45,134 bases of DNA, from positions 1 to 45,134 of the forward strand of contig CANPZB010000010.1 in assembly GCA_947588755.1 (NCBI GenBank), in the 5' to 3' direction. Positions 24,496 to 33,199 of this stretch are shown here, in pieces. A model generated the notes under the pieces. That model did not search any database, was not told the DNA's origin, and was given only the letters and a program-made list of their open reading frames with translations. The DNA comes from Candidatus Gastranaerophilales bacterium (GTDB lineage: Bacteria; Cyanobacteriota; Vampirovibrionia; Gastranaerophilales; Gastranaerophilaceae). Each line of letters begins with the position of its first letter. Positions within the stretch are counted from its first letter, which is position 1. Position numbers and translations under genes: made by a program.

Positions 24496-25608
24496 CTAAA
24501 ATTTAAAGTCCGTCTCATGCTTTGAGCGTTTAATCAGAACCGCCGCAATTATTGCGGTGAGAGGAACGCAGGCAAGAATTGCAATACTGCCCGTTAATGC
24601 CGATAAAATTTCCGTCGCAACCTGATTTAAATTAAAAAACTTGTTTAAATCTATGTTTCCCGAAAGCAAAACCAAAGGCAATGAACTGCCCAAATAAACC
24701 AGTATGAGAGTATTGGACATTGTGCCGATAATATCCCGCCCGACATTCATCCCTGACGTAAACAGTTGTTTAACCGAAAGACTTTTGTCGGTTTCGTTAA
24801 TCTCGTTAATGGTGCTTGCAACAGACACCGAGGTATCCATTAAAGCACCGAGTGCGGCTATTATTATTGAAGCGGAAAGTATTCCCGTAAAACTTAAATC
24901 AGGGCGAACGGCATACAAGAACATATTTTCTTCGCCCGCAAATCCGCTTAAATGAGCAAAATATATGGCTGCCAACGATAAAATTCCCGCTAAAATAAGA
25001 CTTAAAGCCGTACCTGCTATGGCGGAAGTGCTTTTTGCATTAAAACCGCCCACAAGGTAAACCGTTATCAAAGTCGAAAGTATTCCCGTAATTACGGAAG
25101 CTGTTACGGGGCTAAAACCGCTTAAAATTAACGGCATCATAACAAAAAATATTAATGCCAATGTCGAAATTATCGAAATTATGCTTGTAACACCTTTTCT
25201 TTTGCCGACCAAAACCAGCAGAGCAAAAAATATTCCCGTAAAAATCCATATTTGATTAACACGTTTTATGTCCGCAATATAAAAATTCACATCATCGGGC
25301 GAAACAACAATTTCCGATACGGGTTCGGTATGCAGAATTACTTTATCGCCGCGGGAAAGATTTATATCGTAAGCGGGATTACCCGTTAACATATTATCTA
25401 TAATTCTTTCCGTACCTTTAAAATTACCCGTCAGAACTTTTACCGTTACTTCCTGCTTGACATTGCCCTGATTTATGTCATCGGCATCTTCATAACTGAC
25501 ATTTTCCACAATACCCGTTTCCGATTTCATAATATTGTTTTGAGAAGCACACACAAAAACAGGACATACAAAAAATAATAATAAAATTAAAATTAAAAAT
25601 TTTTTCAT
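24496..25608 (-). CDS. YibE/F-family membrane protein
   Basis: A 370-aa inner-membrane protein. A signal-like helix (about 3-22) leads to an extracytoplasmic beta-rich region to about 120, then about seven membrane helices. FTGIFFALLVLVGKRKGVTSIISI, SVITGILSTL and LGALMDTSVSVASTINEIN are typical of the YibE/F family. The family is a putative transporter of unknown substrate. The ribosome site AGGAG precedes the ATG. It starts 18 nt after purB on the same strand and is probably co-transcribed with it. Confidence 0.85.
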   Translation of the reverse strand: MKKFLILILLLFFVCPVFVCASQNNIMKSETGIVENVSYEDADDINQGNVKQEVTVKVLTGNFKGTERIIDNMLTGNPAYDINLSRGDKVILHTEPVSEIVVSPDDVNFYIADIKRVNQIWIFTGIFFALLVLVGKRKGVTSIISIISTLALIFFVMMPLILSGFSPVTASVITGILSTLITVYLVGGFNAKSTSAIAGTALSLILAGILSLAAIYFAHLSGFAGEENMFLYAVRPDLSFTGILSASIIIAALGALMDTSVSVASTINEINETDKSLSVKQLFTSGMNVGRDIIGTMSNTLILVYLGSSLPLVLLSGNIDLNKFFNLNQVATEILSALTGSIAILACVPLTAIIAAVLIKRSKHETDFKF

Positions 25609-25626
25609 AAGTTCTCCTGAAATAAA

Positions 25627-26919
25627 CTAATTCAGTATTCGGGAATAAATTTTGTCTATATTTTTCAAATAATCATTTTTATCAAATATACGTTCAAACT
25701 CTTGATTAGAAAGAAGTTCAAGGACTTTCGGGTCATTTTTCAAATTTTCCCTGAAGCTTCCGTCATTTTCAAATGCCAGTAACGCATTTTTCTGCACTAT
25801 TTCATAGGCATCTTCTCTTGTAATGCCTTTTTGCATCAGTGTTAAAAGTGCTTTTTGAGAAAAAACTATTCCGCCGAACTTTTCGCAATTTTTAATCATA
25901 TTCTTTTCATGGACTACAAGATTTTTAACGATTTCACCAAACCTGTTAAGCATAAAATCCACGAGAATAATACTGTCAGGAAATATTATACGTTCTGCGG
26001 AACTGTGTGAAATATCTCTTTCATGCCACAACGGTATATTTTCCATAGCGGCAAAAGAGTTTGAACGCACCACTCTTGCAAGTCCGCAAAGGTTTTCGCA
26101 TAAAACGGGATTTTTCTTGTGCGGCATAGCCGATGACCCTTTTTGATTTTTGCTGAAACCTTCTTCGACTTCAAGCACTTCCGTTCTTTGCAAATGGCGG
26201 ATTTCGGTCGCAAACTGCTCAATAACACTCGCCGTAAGTGCCAATGACTGCATAAAGTATGCATGATAATCTCTTGCTATAACCTGAGTGGATATTTTTG
26301 CGGGTTTTAAACCGAGTATATAGCAGGTAATTTGTTCGATTTCGGGAGGTATATTACTGTAAGTTCCGACAGGACCTGATATCTGCCCTACACGAATTTG
26401 CTCCAATGCATTGATAAAATTCTCTTTTTGCCGTTGTAAAATATCAATCCAACTGCATATTTTAACCCCGAATGTCATTATTTCCGCATGAACACCGTGT
26501 GACCTGCCGATACATATTGTTTTTTTGTGCTTTTCAGCCAATTTTTTCAGCAGCAAAATTGTTTCTTCAAAATCTTTAAGAATAATTTTTCCGCTGTCGC
26601 GAATTTGCAATGACATTGCGGTATCTATCACGTCCGAACTGGTCATTCCGACATGCATATATTTCGATAAATCACCCAAACTTTCATTTACACAGGTAAG
26701 AAATGCGATTACGTCATGTTTAACTTCCGCTTCAATTTCGTCAATTCTTTCCACATTAAATACTGCTTTTTTCTTAAGCCGTTCTATATCTTTTTCGGGG
26801 AAAATGCCTGCCCTGACGTAAGCTTCACATACAGCGATTTCCACATCAAGATAATAACGAAATTTTGATTTTATATCCCATATTTTTTTGATTTCTTCAC
26901 GTGAATATCTGTCAATCAT
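25627..26919 (-). CDS. purB: Adenylosuccinate lyase
   Basis: A 430-aa fumarase-superfamily lyase acting twice in purine synthesis: SAICAR to AICAR, and adenylosuccinate to AMP. The signature GSSAMPHKKNP is at 261-271, GMTSSDV at 91-97 and GRSHGVHAE at 138-146 with His141 as a catalytic residue. Length is normal for the short bacterial form. Head of a two-gene unit with the yibE/F-like gene. A TAATAT ends 6 nt before the ATG and no Shine-Dalgarno sequence is seen, so translation may be leaderless. Confidence 0.96.
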   Translation of the reverse strand: MIDRYSREEIKKIWDIKSKFRYYLDVEIAVCEAYVRAGIFPEKDIERLKKKAVFNVERIDEIEAEVKHDVIAFLTCVNESLGDLSKYMHVGMTSSDVIDTAMSLQIRDSGKIILKDFEETILLLKKLAEKHKKTICIGRSHGVHAEIMTFGVKICSWIDILQRQKENFINALEQIRVGQISGPVGTYSNIPPEIEQITCYILGLKPAKISTQVIARDYHAYFMQSLALTASVIEQFATEIRHLQRTEVLEVEEGFSKNQKGSSAMPHKKNPVLCENLCGLARVVRSNSFAAMENIPLWHERDISHSSAERIIFPDSIILVDFMLNRFGEIVKNLVVHEKNMIKNCEKFGGIVFSQKALLTLMQKGITREDAYEIVQKNALLAFENDGSFRENLKNDPKVLELLSNQEFERIFDKNDYLKNIDKIYSRILN

Positions 26920-26981
26920 AACTTAATATTAACATAAAAACATATATTGTTTATCAAAAACATATATGATAATATAAACTT
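26920..26981. promoter_or_regulatory. Compact divergent promoter region of purB and rimI
   Basis: Only 62 bp separate the two start codons. Toward rimI: TTGTTT (26947-26952), 17 bp, TAATAT (26970-26975), ending 6 nt before the ATG. Toward purB: a TAATAT 6 nt before the ATG, with TTGATA upstream at a long spacing. A direct repeat AAAAACATATAT occurs twice, 21 bp apart, in the middle and could be an operator. Confidence 0.45.
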
Positions 26982-27521
26982 ATGGGAAAGAGTGCTTTAA
27001 CAGTATATATCAGACGTATGGTTACAGATGATATCGAATCCGTTATAGCCGTCGAGAAAAAAGCATACGGTGAACATCATTGGTCAAAAGAATCCTTTTA
27101 TAACGAAGTATCAAATGATTTGGCAAGATATTATACTGCCTTCAACGAGCAAAATGAACTTGTGGGATATGCGGGGTGCTGGCAAATACTGGAAGAAGCA
27201 CACATAACAAATCTGGCGGTAGATATTGATTTCAGAAAAAATCATATAGGAGAAGCTCTTTTAAAAGCGATTATTGATTCCTGTTATAATAACAAAGTAA
27301 AATATATTACTCTTGAAGTCAGAGTCAGCAACAATGCGGCAATAAAACTATATGAAAAATACGGGTTTAAGTCATTGGGCGTCAGAAAAGGGTACTATCA
27401 GAACAACAATGAAGATGCGTTGATAATGTGGACGGAAAACATTTTTTACGACAAATTCAAAAATATTTATAATGATAATATAATGAAATTGCGGGAGAAA
27501 ATTAATATTTATGAGCAATAA
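26982..27521 (+). CDS. rimI: GNAT acetyltransferase, RimI-type
   Basis: A 179-aa GCN5-related N-acetyltransferase. The order of motifs fits RimI: RRMVTDDIESVIAVEKKAY at the start, ITNLAVDIDFRKNHIGEALL with the acetyl-CoA loop (R-x-x-x-x-I-G), then LEVRVSNNAAIKLYEKYGFKSLGVRKGYY. RimI acetylates the N-terminal Ala of ribosomal protein bS18. It is about 25 residues longer at the C-terminus than E. coli RimI. No ribosome site precedes the ATG; a -10 hexamer ends 6 nt upstream. It overlaps bioY by 11 nt. Another protein N-acetyltransferase cannot be excluded. Confidence 0.82.
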   Translation: MGKSALTVYIRRMVTDDIESVIAVEKKAYGEHHWSKESFYNEVSNDLARYYTAFNEQNELVGYAGCWQILEEAHITNLAVDIDFRKNHIGEALLKAIIDSCYNNKVKYITLEVRVSNNAAIKLYEKYGFKSLGVRKGYYQNNNEDALIMWTENIFYDKFKNIYNDNIMKLREKINIYEQ

Positions 27522-28170
27522 AACGGTGCAAAATGTTAAAATAATTAAAAGGGAAATTGACGGTATAAGGCTTTCTTTGTCCGGTATTATTCTTGTTGTG
27601 TTTTGTACATTTTTGTTAATACTGTCGACATTTCTCATGCTGAATATAACGCATTTTATAATACCTGCGGGGCTTTTTCACGGTGAAAAATTAGTGCTGA
27701 AAGATTTTATTTTCACATATCGTTTTATCCCTCAAATTCCCGTAGTCATGTTTATTGCCGCATTTTTGGGCAGAAAATACGGAATAAGTTCAATATTATT
27801 ATACATCCTGCTTGGTTTATTTGTAATTCCGGTTTTTGCACTGGGAGGGGGATTAAAATACATATTTGAATACGGTTTCGGATATATAGCGGGGTACATT
27901 CCCGCGGCATTTTTTGCGGGTTCGATATTAAAAAGCGGATATTCAAACAGGAATATTGTTCATGCCGCACTGGTAGGTGTTCTGACAATACATATTATCG
28001 GTATATTTTATATGATGTTCATTGCAAGTCTGAAACATGAAGATTTAGCTTTTATAGCAAATTGGATAAATGCACAGAGCAGCATAAAAATCATTTATGA
28101 CTTTATTTTTTCTTTTGCGGCAATATTTTTGGCAAAATATTTGAGAATAATACTCTGGTTTTTTATGTAA
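27511..28170 (+). CDS. bioY: BioY-like biotin transporter S component
   Basis: A 219-aa membrane protein with about six helices. The core GRKYGISSILLYILLGL and VFALGGGLKYIFEYGFGYIAGYI carries the BioY signature (G-x-x-x-G near helix 3 and a Gly-rich loop before the FGY segment). It binds biotin and works with the ECF ATPases and EcfT, which are not in the window. It overlaps rimI by 11 nt. No biotin operator is seen. The N-terminal 25 residues look cytoplasmic and are longer than usual. Convergent with gshA, 6 nt apart. Confidence 0.78.
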   Translation: MSNKTVQNVKIIKREIDGIRLSLSGIILVVFCTFLLILSTFLMLNITHFIIPAGLFHGEKLVLKDFIFTYRFIPQIPVVMFIAAFLGRKYGISSILLYILLGLFVIPVFALGGGLKYIFEYGFGYIAGYIPAAFFAGSILKSGYSNRNIVHAALVGVLTIHIIGIFYMMFIASLKHEDLAFIANWINAQSSIKIIYDFIFSFAAIFLAKYLRIILWFFM

Positions 28171-28176
28171 AAAGAA

Positions 28177-29502
28177 TTATTTACTTACGTAGTCAAGAAG
28201 TTTTTTAATATCTTTATTCCACAAACCGTCCCAATTTCTGAGAATTACATCGGCAGGAGAAATTCCGGCGAGTGTATATTCTTTGATTGCATCGAGATAT
28301 TTTTCTTCGCCCGTATTCATTTCAATAAGCGACTTTTCGGCAATGTAAAGTATTTCTCCGGCAATGTCTTTTACGTAATAATCACCGATTTTAGTATTCA
28401 AAGCACTTTTAGGAACATTATATCTGAGTTCGGAAAAATCCTGATATGAGAACTCTTTAAAGAGATTTTCAATATCCTGTGCAGCCGAAGTGTTATACAG
28501 AATGCCTTTGTATATTGCAAGAATGGAATATTGCATACCTTGAGAAACACAATCGTGATTTCTAATCTCTATAAAATTTCTTAGTCTGACTTCGGGAAAA
28601 TAAAGATTTGCGTGCAAATCAAAATCATCCTCGCAGGCTTCGTAACCTTCCCAGCCGTTGTGCATAAATTCGGCAAAAGAAATTTTTCCGTTGATTTCCA
28701 TCGGGACATTTTCTCTGTTGATAAAAATCATGGGAGAATTAAGAACGTAATCAACATATTCTTCAAAAGAAAATTCTTCATCAATCTGACCTACAAAACC
28801 GCATCTGTCGTTATCGGTATTAAGCCAACTTAATGCTCTAAAGCTTTTATACCCTGTTTCCACGCCCCCTCTTATGGGTGAATTTGCAAACATAGCGGTC
28901 ATAAACGGGGTTAACTTGTTTGCTATTTTAAATTTAAACATTGCGTCATCTTCATTTTCATAGTCAAAACATGCCTGAATTCCCGCAGTTTCCCTCATCA
29001 TTACATCCGAAAGAATTCCCCACAGATATTTTGCCATTATTTTATAGCGTTTTTTCGGAATAAGATTAATGGATTTATGTGTCGAAACAGGTGAAACCCC
29101 GTATCCTATAAGATTTATTCCCGACTTATCCAAAATGGGTTTCATTTTTTTATTAAGTGAATTTATTTTCTTTTCCAAATCACTTATATTAAATTCGGGT
29201 TTAATACTTAGTTCAACCTGACATCCGGGTTCAAGTGTAATTGTATCGTGTTCTTGTTTTAAGCCGATTATATTGTAATCGTCGGTAATGTAATCCCAAT
29301 TTTCTTCGCGTGCAAAAGTTCTGAGAAAACTGCATATTCCGTTATCCGCATAATAACCGACTGCTTTTCCGCCTGACGCCGATACGGGAAGCCTTTCGTA
29401 CTCAATTCCCGTTCTGTGGCAATTTGAAGGTTTACATCCGCCGTAAAATTTCTTTAAAATATCTTTTTTTTCGAGTTTTTCTTTTGTTTGTACTTTACTC
29501 AC
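28177..29502 (-). CDS. gshA: Glutamate-cysteine ligase, plant/cyanobacterial-type (GCS2 family)
   Basis: Joins glutamate and cysteine with ATP, the first step of glutathione synthesis. I chose the GTG at 29502 (441 aa), since GGGGG lies 5 nt upstream and a promoter -10 (29527-29522) lies within the alternative longer frame from 29565. Family motifs: GIEYERLPV near the start, TITLEPGCQVELS, YGVSPVSTH, RYKIMAKYL, SVMMRETAG-like DVMMRETAGIQACFDYENE, and ETGYKSFRALSWLNTDNDRCGF. These match the plant/proteobacterial class. gshB is not in the window. Ergothioneine-pathway EgtA is a less likely alternative. Confidence 0.85.
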   Translation of the reverse strand: MSKVQTKEKLEKKDILKKFYGGCKPSNCHRTGIEYERLPVSASGGKAVGYYADNGICSFLRTFAREENWDYITDDYNIIGLKQEHDTITLEPGCQVELSIKPEFNISDLEKKINSLNKKMKPILDKSGINLIGYGVSPVSTHKSINLIPKKRYKIMAKYLWGILSDVMMRETAGIQACFDYENEDDAMFKFKIANKLTPFMTAMFANSPIRGGVETGYKSFRALSWLNTDNDRCGFVGQIDEEFSFEEYVDYVLNSPMIFINRENVPMEINGKISFAEFMHNGWEGYEACEDDFDLHANLYFPEVRLRNFIEIRNHDCVSQGMQYSILAIYKGILYNTSAAQDIENLFKEFSYQDFSELRYNVPKSALNTKIGDYYVKDIAGEILYIAEKSLIEMNTGEEKYLDAIKEYTLAGISPADVILRNWDGLWNKDIKKLLDYVSK

Positions 29503-29521
29503 TTTTTCCCCCGTAAGCTTT

Positions 29522-29550
29522 ATTATAACATCCACAAAATTACAGCGAAA
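29522..29550 (-). promoter_or_regulatory. Promoter of gshA
   Basis: Minus strand TTTCGC (29550-29545), a 17-bp spacer and TATAAT (29527-29522). It would give a leader of about 12 nt containing the GGGGG ribosome site and the GTG start at 29502. Confidence 0.6.
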
Positions 29551-29595
29551 TAATGTTTTAAACATTTACCTGTGTGTGTTATTATTATTGTCAGG

Positions 29596-30450
29596 ATGAA
29601 TTACTACGAAAGAGCAAGATACTTTAAAACAAAAAAACGTCTGGGGCAAAATTTTTTAATCGACGGTCAAATAATTAGCGATATTATTGATTTTGCAGAG
29701 ATTTCGCCTGACGAAACGGTAATGGAGATAGGTGCCGGTGTCGGGTTTGTAACCGAACAGCTTGTTAAATATGCCAAAAAAGTTATTGCGGTAGAACTTG
29801 ACGAAGAAGCAATTAAAGAATTGAAAAAACTCAACGCACCTAACCTTGAAATTATTCACAAAGATATCTTAAAAACTGATTTATCCGAATTTTGCGATGA
29901 AAAAATAAAAATTGTTGCCAATATTCCTTATTATATTACGAGTCCGATAATAGCACATCTTTTGGGCGAAATTGACGATTTGGATAACAAAAACCGCAAG
30001 AAAATTTCACAAATAATAATCATGGTTCAGGAAGAAGTAGCCAGAAGAATGACGGCAAATGAAAAATCACCCTCCAAACAATACGGGCTTTTATCAATTC
30101 TTTCGCAGTTTTGGGCGGATGTTAAATTATTAAAATCAGTGGGTAAAAAATCATTTTATCCCGCACCAAAAGTTAATTCAGCGATTTTAAAACTTAGCGT
30201 AAGAGAAGAACCCTTAATTTTTCTAAAAGATTACACACATTTTCGCAAAACAGTAAAAGCGGCTTTTTCACAACGCAGAAAAAACATTAAAAATTGTCTT
30301 ATCTCCTGCGGATTTTCAAAAGAAGCGGCTGCACGGGCATTGAAAGAAACGGGTATTGACGAAAATGTAAGAGGCGAAAAACTTTCGATTGAAACCTTTG
30401 CAAAGCTTTCGGAAAACTTAAAAAAAGGAACGGCAAATGAAAAAGATTAA
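29596..30450 (+). CDS. rsmA: 16S rRNA dimethyladenosine transferase RsmA (KsgA)
   Basis: A 284-aa SAM enzyme that dimethylates A1518 and A1519 of 16S rRNA. It starts MNYYERARYFKTKKRLGQNF; LGQNFLID is the conserved N-terminal signature. Motif I is EIGAGVGFVTEQL, and the catalytic motif is NIPYYITSPI (N-x-P-Y type). The C-terminal helical domain contains FRKTVKAAFSQRRKNIKN. I chose the ATG at 29596 because AGG lies before it and it gives the normal start; a start at 29572 adds eight hydrophobic residues. It overlaps ispE by 14 nt. Confidence 0.96.
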   Translation: MNYYERARYFKTKKRLGQNFLIDGQIISDIIDFAEISPDETVMEIGAGVGFVTEQLVKYAKKVIAVELDEEAIKELKKLNAPNLEIIHKDILKTDLSEFCDEKIKIVANIPYYITSPIIAHLLGEIDDLDNKNRKKISQIIIMVQEEVARRMTANEKSPSKQYGLLSILSQFWADVKLLKSVGKKSFYPAPKVNSAILKLSVREEPLIFLKDYTHFRKTVKAAFSQRRKNIKNCLISCGFSKEAAARALKETGIDENVRGEKLSIETFAKLSENLKKGTANEKD

Positions 30451-31249
30451 AATTACCTGTCCCGCGAAAATTAATTTGTCTCTTGAAGTTTTAGGCAAAC
30501 GTCAAGACGGGTTTCATAATATAAAAAGTATAATGCAAACAATTAGTTTGTTTGATTATCTGACAATAAGCACAAGCGATTTTAATCGTTACGAAATAAA
30601 TTTGTCAGGTACAAGCAGTGAAATTCCTTACGACGAAAAAAATCTGGTACACAAAGCAATAAGGCTTTTTATTGAGGCAACAAACATTCCGGCATGCAAA
30701 ACGGAAGTATTCATTGAAAAAAACATACCTGTCAGTGCGGGGCTTGCAGGCGGAAGCACGGATGCCGCAGGAGTAATATTCGGGTTAAACGAACTTTTTG
30801 GCGGAATTTTATCCGAAAAAAAGCTTCATGAAATGTGTGCTTCACTCGGTTCGGATTTGAATTTTTGCCTTGCGGGTGGCAAACAAATGACAAACGGCAG
30901 AGGTGAAATTTTGACTCCTATGGAATTTGAAGAATTCAATGTTTCGCTAATCAAGCCTAAAAATCTCGGTATAAGTGCAAAAGAAGCTTACACAAAGTTT
31001 TCCGATTTGATTAAAACGGCAGATAAAGAAAAACTGCAAACAAGACAAAATTACGTCAATGATTTGGAATGGGCATTGATTGATGATTACGAAGAACTTA
31101 AAAATATAAAAAAACTTTATCCGCAAGCCGTAATGTCAGGCTCGGGTTCGGTTTTTTATATAAAAGACAACACATTTTCAGCGGTAAAAAACTGTGAAAT
31201 CATAAATAACTTAAAATCAATTCCATACGGTGTAAGAATTTCACAATAG
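30437..31249 (+). CDS. ispE: 4-diphosphocytidyl-2-C-methyl-D-erythritol kinase
   Basis: A 270-aa GHMP kinase of the MEP isoprenoid pathway. CPAKINLSLEVLGKRQDGFH contains the substrate-binding start, PVSAGLAGGSTDAAG is the ATP-binding glycine-rich loop, and GSDLNFCLAGG is the motif with the catalytic Asp. Slightly short against 280-300 aa. The rsmA-ispE order is common in bacteria and supports translational coupling. Confidence 0.95.
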   Translation: MKKIKITCPAKINLSLEVLGKRQDGFHNIKSIMQTISLFDYLTISTSDFNRYEINLSGTSSEIPYDEKNLVHKAIRLFIEATNIPACKTEVFIEKNIPVSAGLAGGSTDAAGVIFGLNELFGGILSEKKLHEMCASLGSDLNFCLAGGKQMTNGRGEILTPMEFEEFNVSLIKPKNLGISAKEAYTKFSDLIKTADKEKLQTRQNYVNDLEWALIDDYEELKNIKKLYPQAVMSGSGSVFYIKDNTFSAVKNCEIINNLKSIPYGVRISQ

Positions 31250-31254
31250 CAAAA

Positions 31255-31285
31255 CAGACCCTATAGGGTCTGCCTGCTTGTTTTT
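31255..31285. terminator. Bidirectional terminator between ispE and the LysM protein gene
   Basis: Perfect palindrome CAGACCCTATAGGGTCTG (31255-31272), followed by CCTGCTTGTTTTTG on the plus strand and by TTTTGC on the minus strand. It sits between two convergent genes. Confidence 0.75.
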
Positions 31286-31300
31286 GTTATAGTATTTAAA

Positions 31301-32944
31301 CTATGCCGCATTTGTATATTTTCCGAAAGAGAATTTTTCATTAAGATGACCTTTGTATAAATTATCATATTCATCATTATATTTTTTCCCTTCGGGTCTT
31401 AGTATACTGTCTGACGGTAATTCCTTTGCGGGAACTTGTTTATTTTCCGGCTTGTATGTTGTTATAGAACCTAACCTGTCAGGACAATATTTATCTACAT
31501 TTCCTTTTGCCATGTCAGCATAATCCTTTTTAACTTGTTCAGGTGTTTGTTCTTTAGAGTCTTTTTCACAAGCACCATCAGGTAATTTAATGGTTTCACC
31601 GGCTAAAAATCCTAAAATAACCCGATTATCATCACAATTTGTTGCATGTTTAAACTTTTTAATTTTATCCTGATTTAATGCTATAAGTTCATCTATCGAA
31701 ACACCGAATTTCTTTGAAAGTTTAGATAAAGTTTCACCGTTTTGAACCACATGGAAGCAAGGTTCAGGTTTTGGCAATTCAGGTTCTTTCTTCGGATTAA
31801 CAGGTGCAGGTTGTTTTTTCGGTGATACGTTCGGTTGTACTTCTTGTTTTACTTCAGGTTTTTTATCAGTAAGTTCGTGATACATAGAGAGCAATTCTCT
31901 TTGAGTTACACGTTTACCTGTATTTTCACCGTAATGAGTTCTGAAGAATTCAACAATTTCTTCTTGCGGTCTGTCTTTAAGTTCGCTCAAGATAGCCTTA
32001 ACAAGCAGTTGATTTTCCTTGCCTTCAACACCTGCTGCTGCGGGATCGGATATTATTTTTTCCGTTGACATACCGTTAAATATGTCTTTTTCGCCTTTAT
32101 CATTTATAGCAAATGCTCCCGGTATTGCAAGAACGAAACCTGCTATTGCTCCTAACCAAGCAGCTTTACCCGCACTCGGCTTAATTTGTCTTGTAGCCGT
32201 ATCTTCATCTACATGAGTAGTTGATGAAAGCAGATTACCGTTTGGATCTATTACATTAACCGTTTCGGTGTTCGTTCCCGTAACATTGATATTGCGTTTG
32301 AATGCTTCCGTTCCCAAAGCATCTATGCTTGCTCCCACGCTTGCAGCTCCCAATAAGTAGAGTATGCGGTAAGCCCAGGTTTTATCTTTTTGTACTTCGT
32401 AATTACCGTATTTAGCAGATTTTCTTACAGTACGTGCTTTTACATCGTATCTTTCAGCTGCCGCACGGGATTCGCTTAAATCCAATTTATAATCTTCTTT
32501 ACCTGTCCAACCTCTGACCGTTGTATGGTATTTTTCTTCATTAAATTTACCGTCAACGTAAAATTCATCTTTGTTTTCTTCAATAAAATTACGTACTTTT
32601 TTATTCTTAATGTAATTTACATCAACAGTTTGTTCTTCTGCCTGATGTCTTGCAGCTTTTTTAGCTTTAAGTCTTCCCATGCCGTTTTCTCTGTTTTCGG
32701 CATACATAGCAGCGTAAGTCTTTTCATATTCTTGTTGAGCCTTTTGTTTTGCTGCTTCATATTCTTTTTTGTCCATGTAAACATCGGTATTTTCTACGCG
32801 TCTTTTTGTTAATTCTCTTTGAATTTCAGTACTCGCTGCCTTTTTAGCCTTTTTTTCGGACATACCGATTTTTTCTTGGTATTCTTTCACCAAAAATTCA
32901 TACCTTGCCTTGTCGTCAGCACTAAGCTTGTTAACTCGTGTCAT
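31301..32944 (-). CDS. LysM-domain membrane protein with a charged coiled-coil N-terminus
   Basis: A 547-aa protein. Residues 1-150 are a very Lys/Glu/Ala-rich helical region (for example EKKAKKAASTEIQRELTKRR). Two hydrophobic helices follow at about 191-212 (ILYLLGAASVGASI) and 260-280 (WLGAIAGFVLAIPGAF), with a Thr/Asn-rich stretch between them. A Pro/Lys linker leads to a LysM domain at about 398-453, starting HVVQNGETLSKLSKKFGVS, which binds peptidoglycan. Membrane anchor and LysM suggest a link between membrane and cell wall; no catalytic domain is seen. AAAGGAG before the ATG at 32944 sets the start, because a 39-codon extension upstream lacks such a site. Confidence 0.8.
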   Translation of the reverse strand: MTRVNKLSADDKARYEFLVKEYQEKIGMSEKKAKKAASTEIQRELTKRRVENTDVYMDKKEYEAAKQKAQQEYEKTYAAMYAENRENGMGRLKAKKAARHQAEEQTVDVNYIKNKKVRNFIEENKDEFYVDGKFNEEKYHTTVRGWTGKEDYKLDLSESRAAAERYDVKARTVRKSAKYGNYEVQKDKTWAYRILYLLGAASVGASIDALGTEAFKRNINVTGTNTETVNVIDPNGNLLSSTTHVDEDTATRQIKPSAGKAAWLGAIAGFVLAIPGAFAINDKGEKDIFNGMSTEKIISDPAAAGVEGKENQLLVKAILSELKDRPQEEIVEFFRTHYGENTGKRVTQRELLSMYHELTDKKPEVKQEVQPNVSPKKQPAPVNPKKEPELPKPEPCFHVVQNGETLSKLSKKFGVSIDELIALNQDKIKKFKHATNCDDNRVILGFLAGETIKLPDGACEKDSKEQTPEQVKKDYADMAKGNVDKYCPDRLGSITTYKPENKQVPAKELPSDSILRPEGKKYNDEYDNLYKGHLNEKFSFGKYTNAA

Positions 32945-33183
32945 TTTCTTTTCTCCTTTCGAATTTTCCCCGTAATAAGTAATTACAAATAACTTATTAT
33001 CCCCTATACTCTTATAAAGGATTTTTGAACATGAAAATTGCATGCCAATTTTGATTTTCAAGCCCTTTTATGCATTGTTTTCATTGATATAACAAGCTTT
33101 TCAGGGTTGTTTACAAATCGTAATATTTTTTATGACAGACTGAATTATATATACTCAGGTTATACGAATAATTTTTATTTATG

Positions 33184-33189
33184 TATAAT
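33184..33189 (+). promoter_or_regulatory. -10 element close to the start of the ABC ATPase gene
   Basis: TATAAT at 33184-33189 ends 10 nt before the ATG at 33200, with a weak TTATAC at 33160-33165. This implies a leader of only a few bases. Confidence 0.4.
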
Positions 33190-33199
33190 AGTAAATGTT

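Noticed and set aside
24599-24606. GCCGATAA inside the yibE/F-like gene
   Set aside because: No TAAA lies 14-16 nt upstream and the site is within a coding region in the opposite orientation, so it is not taken as a sigma-28 promoter.
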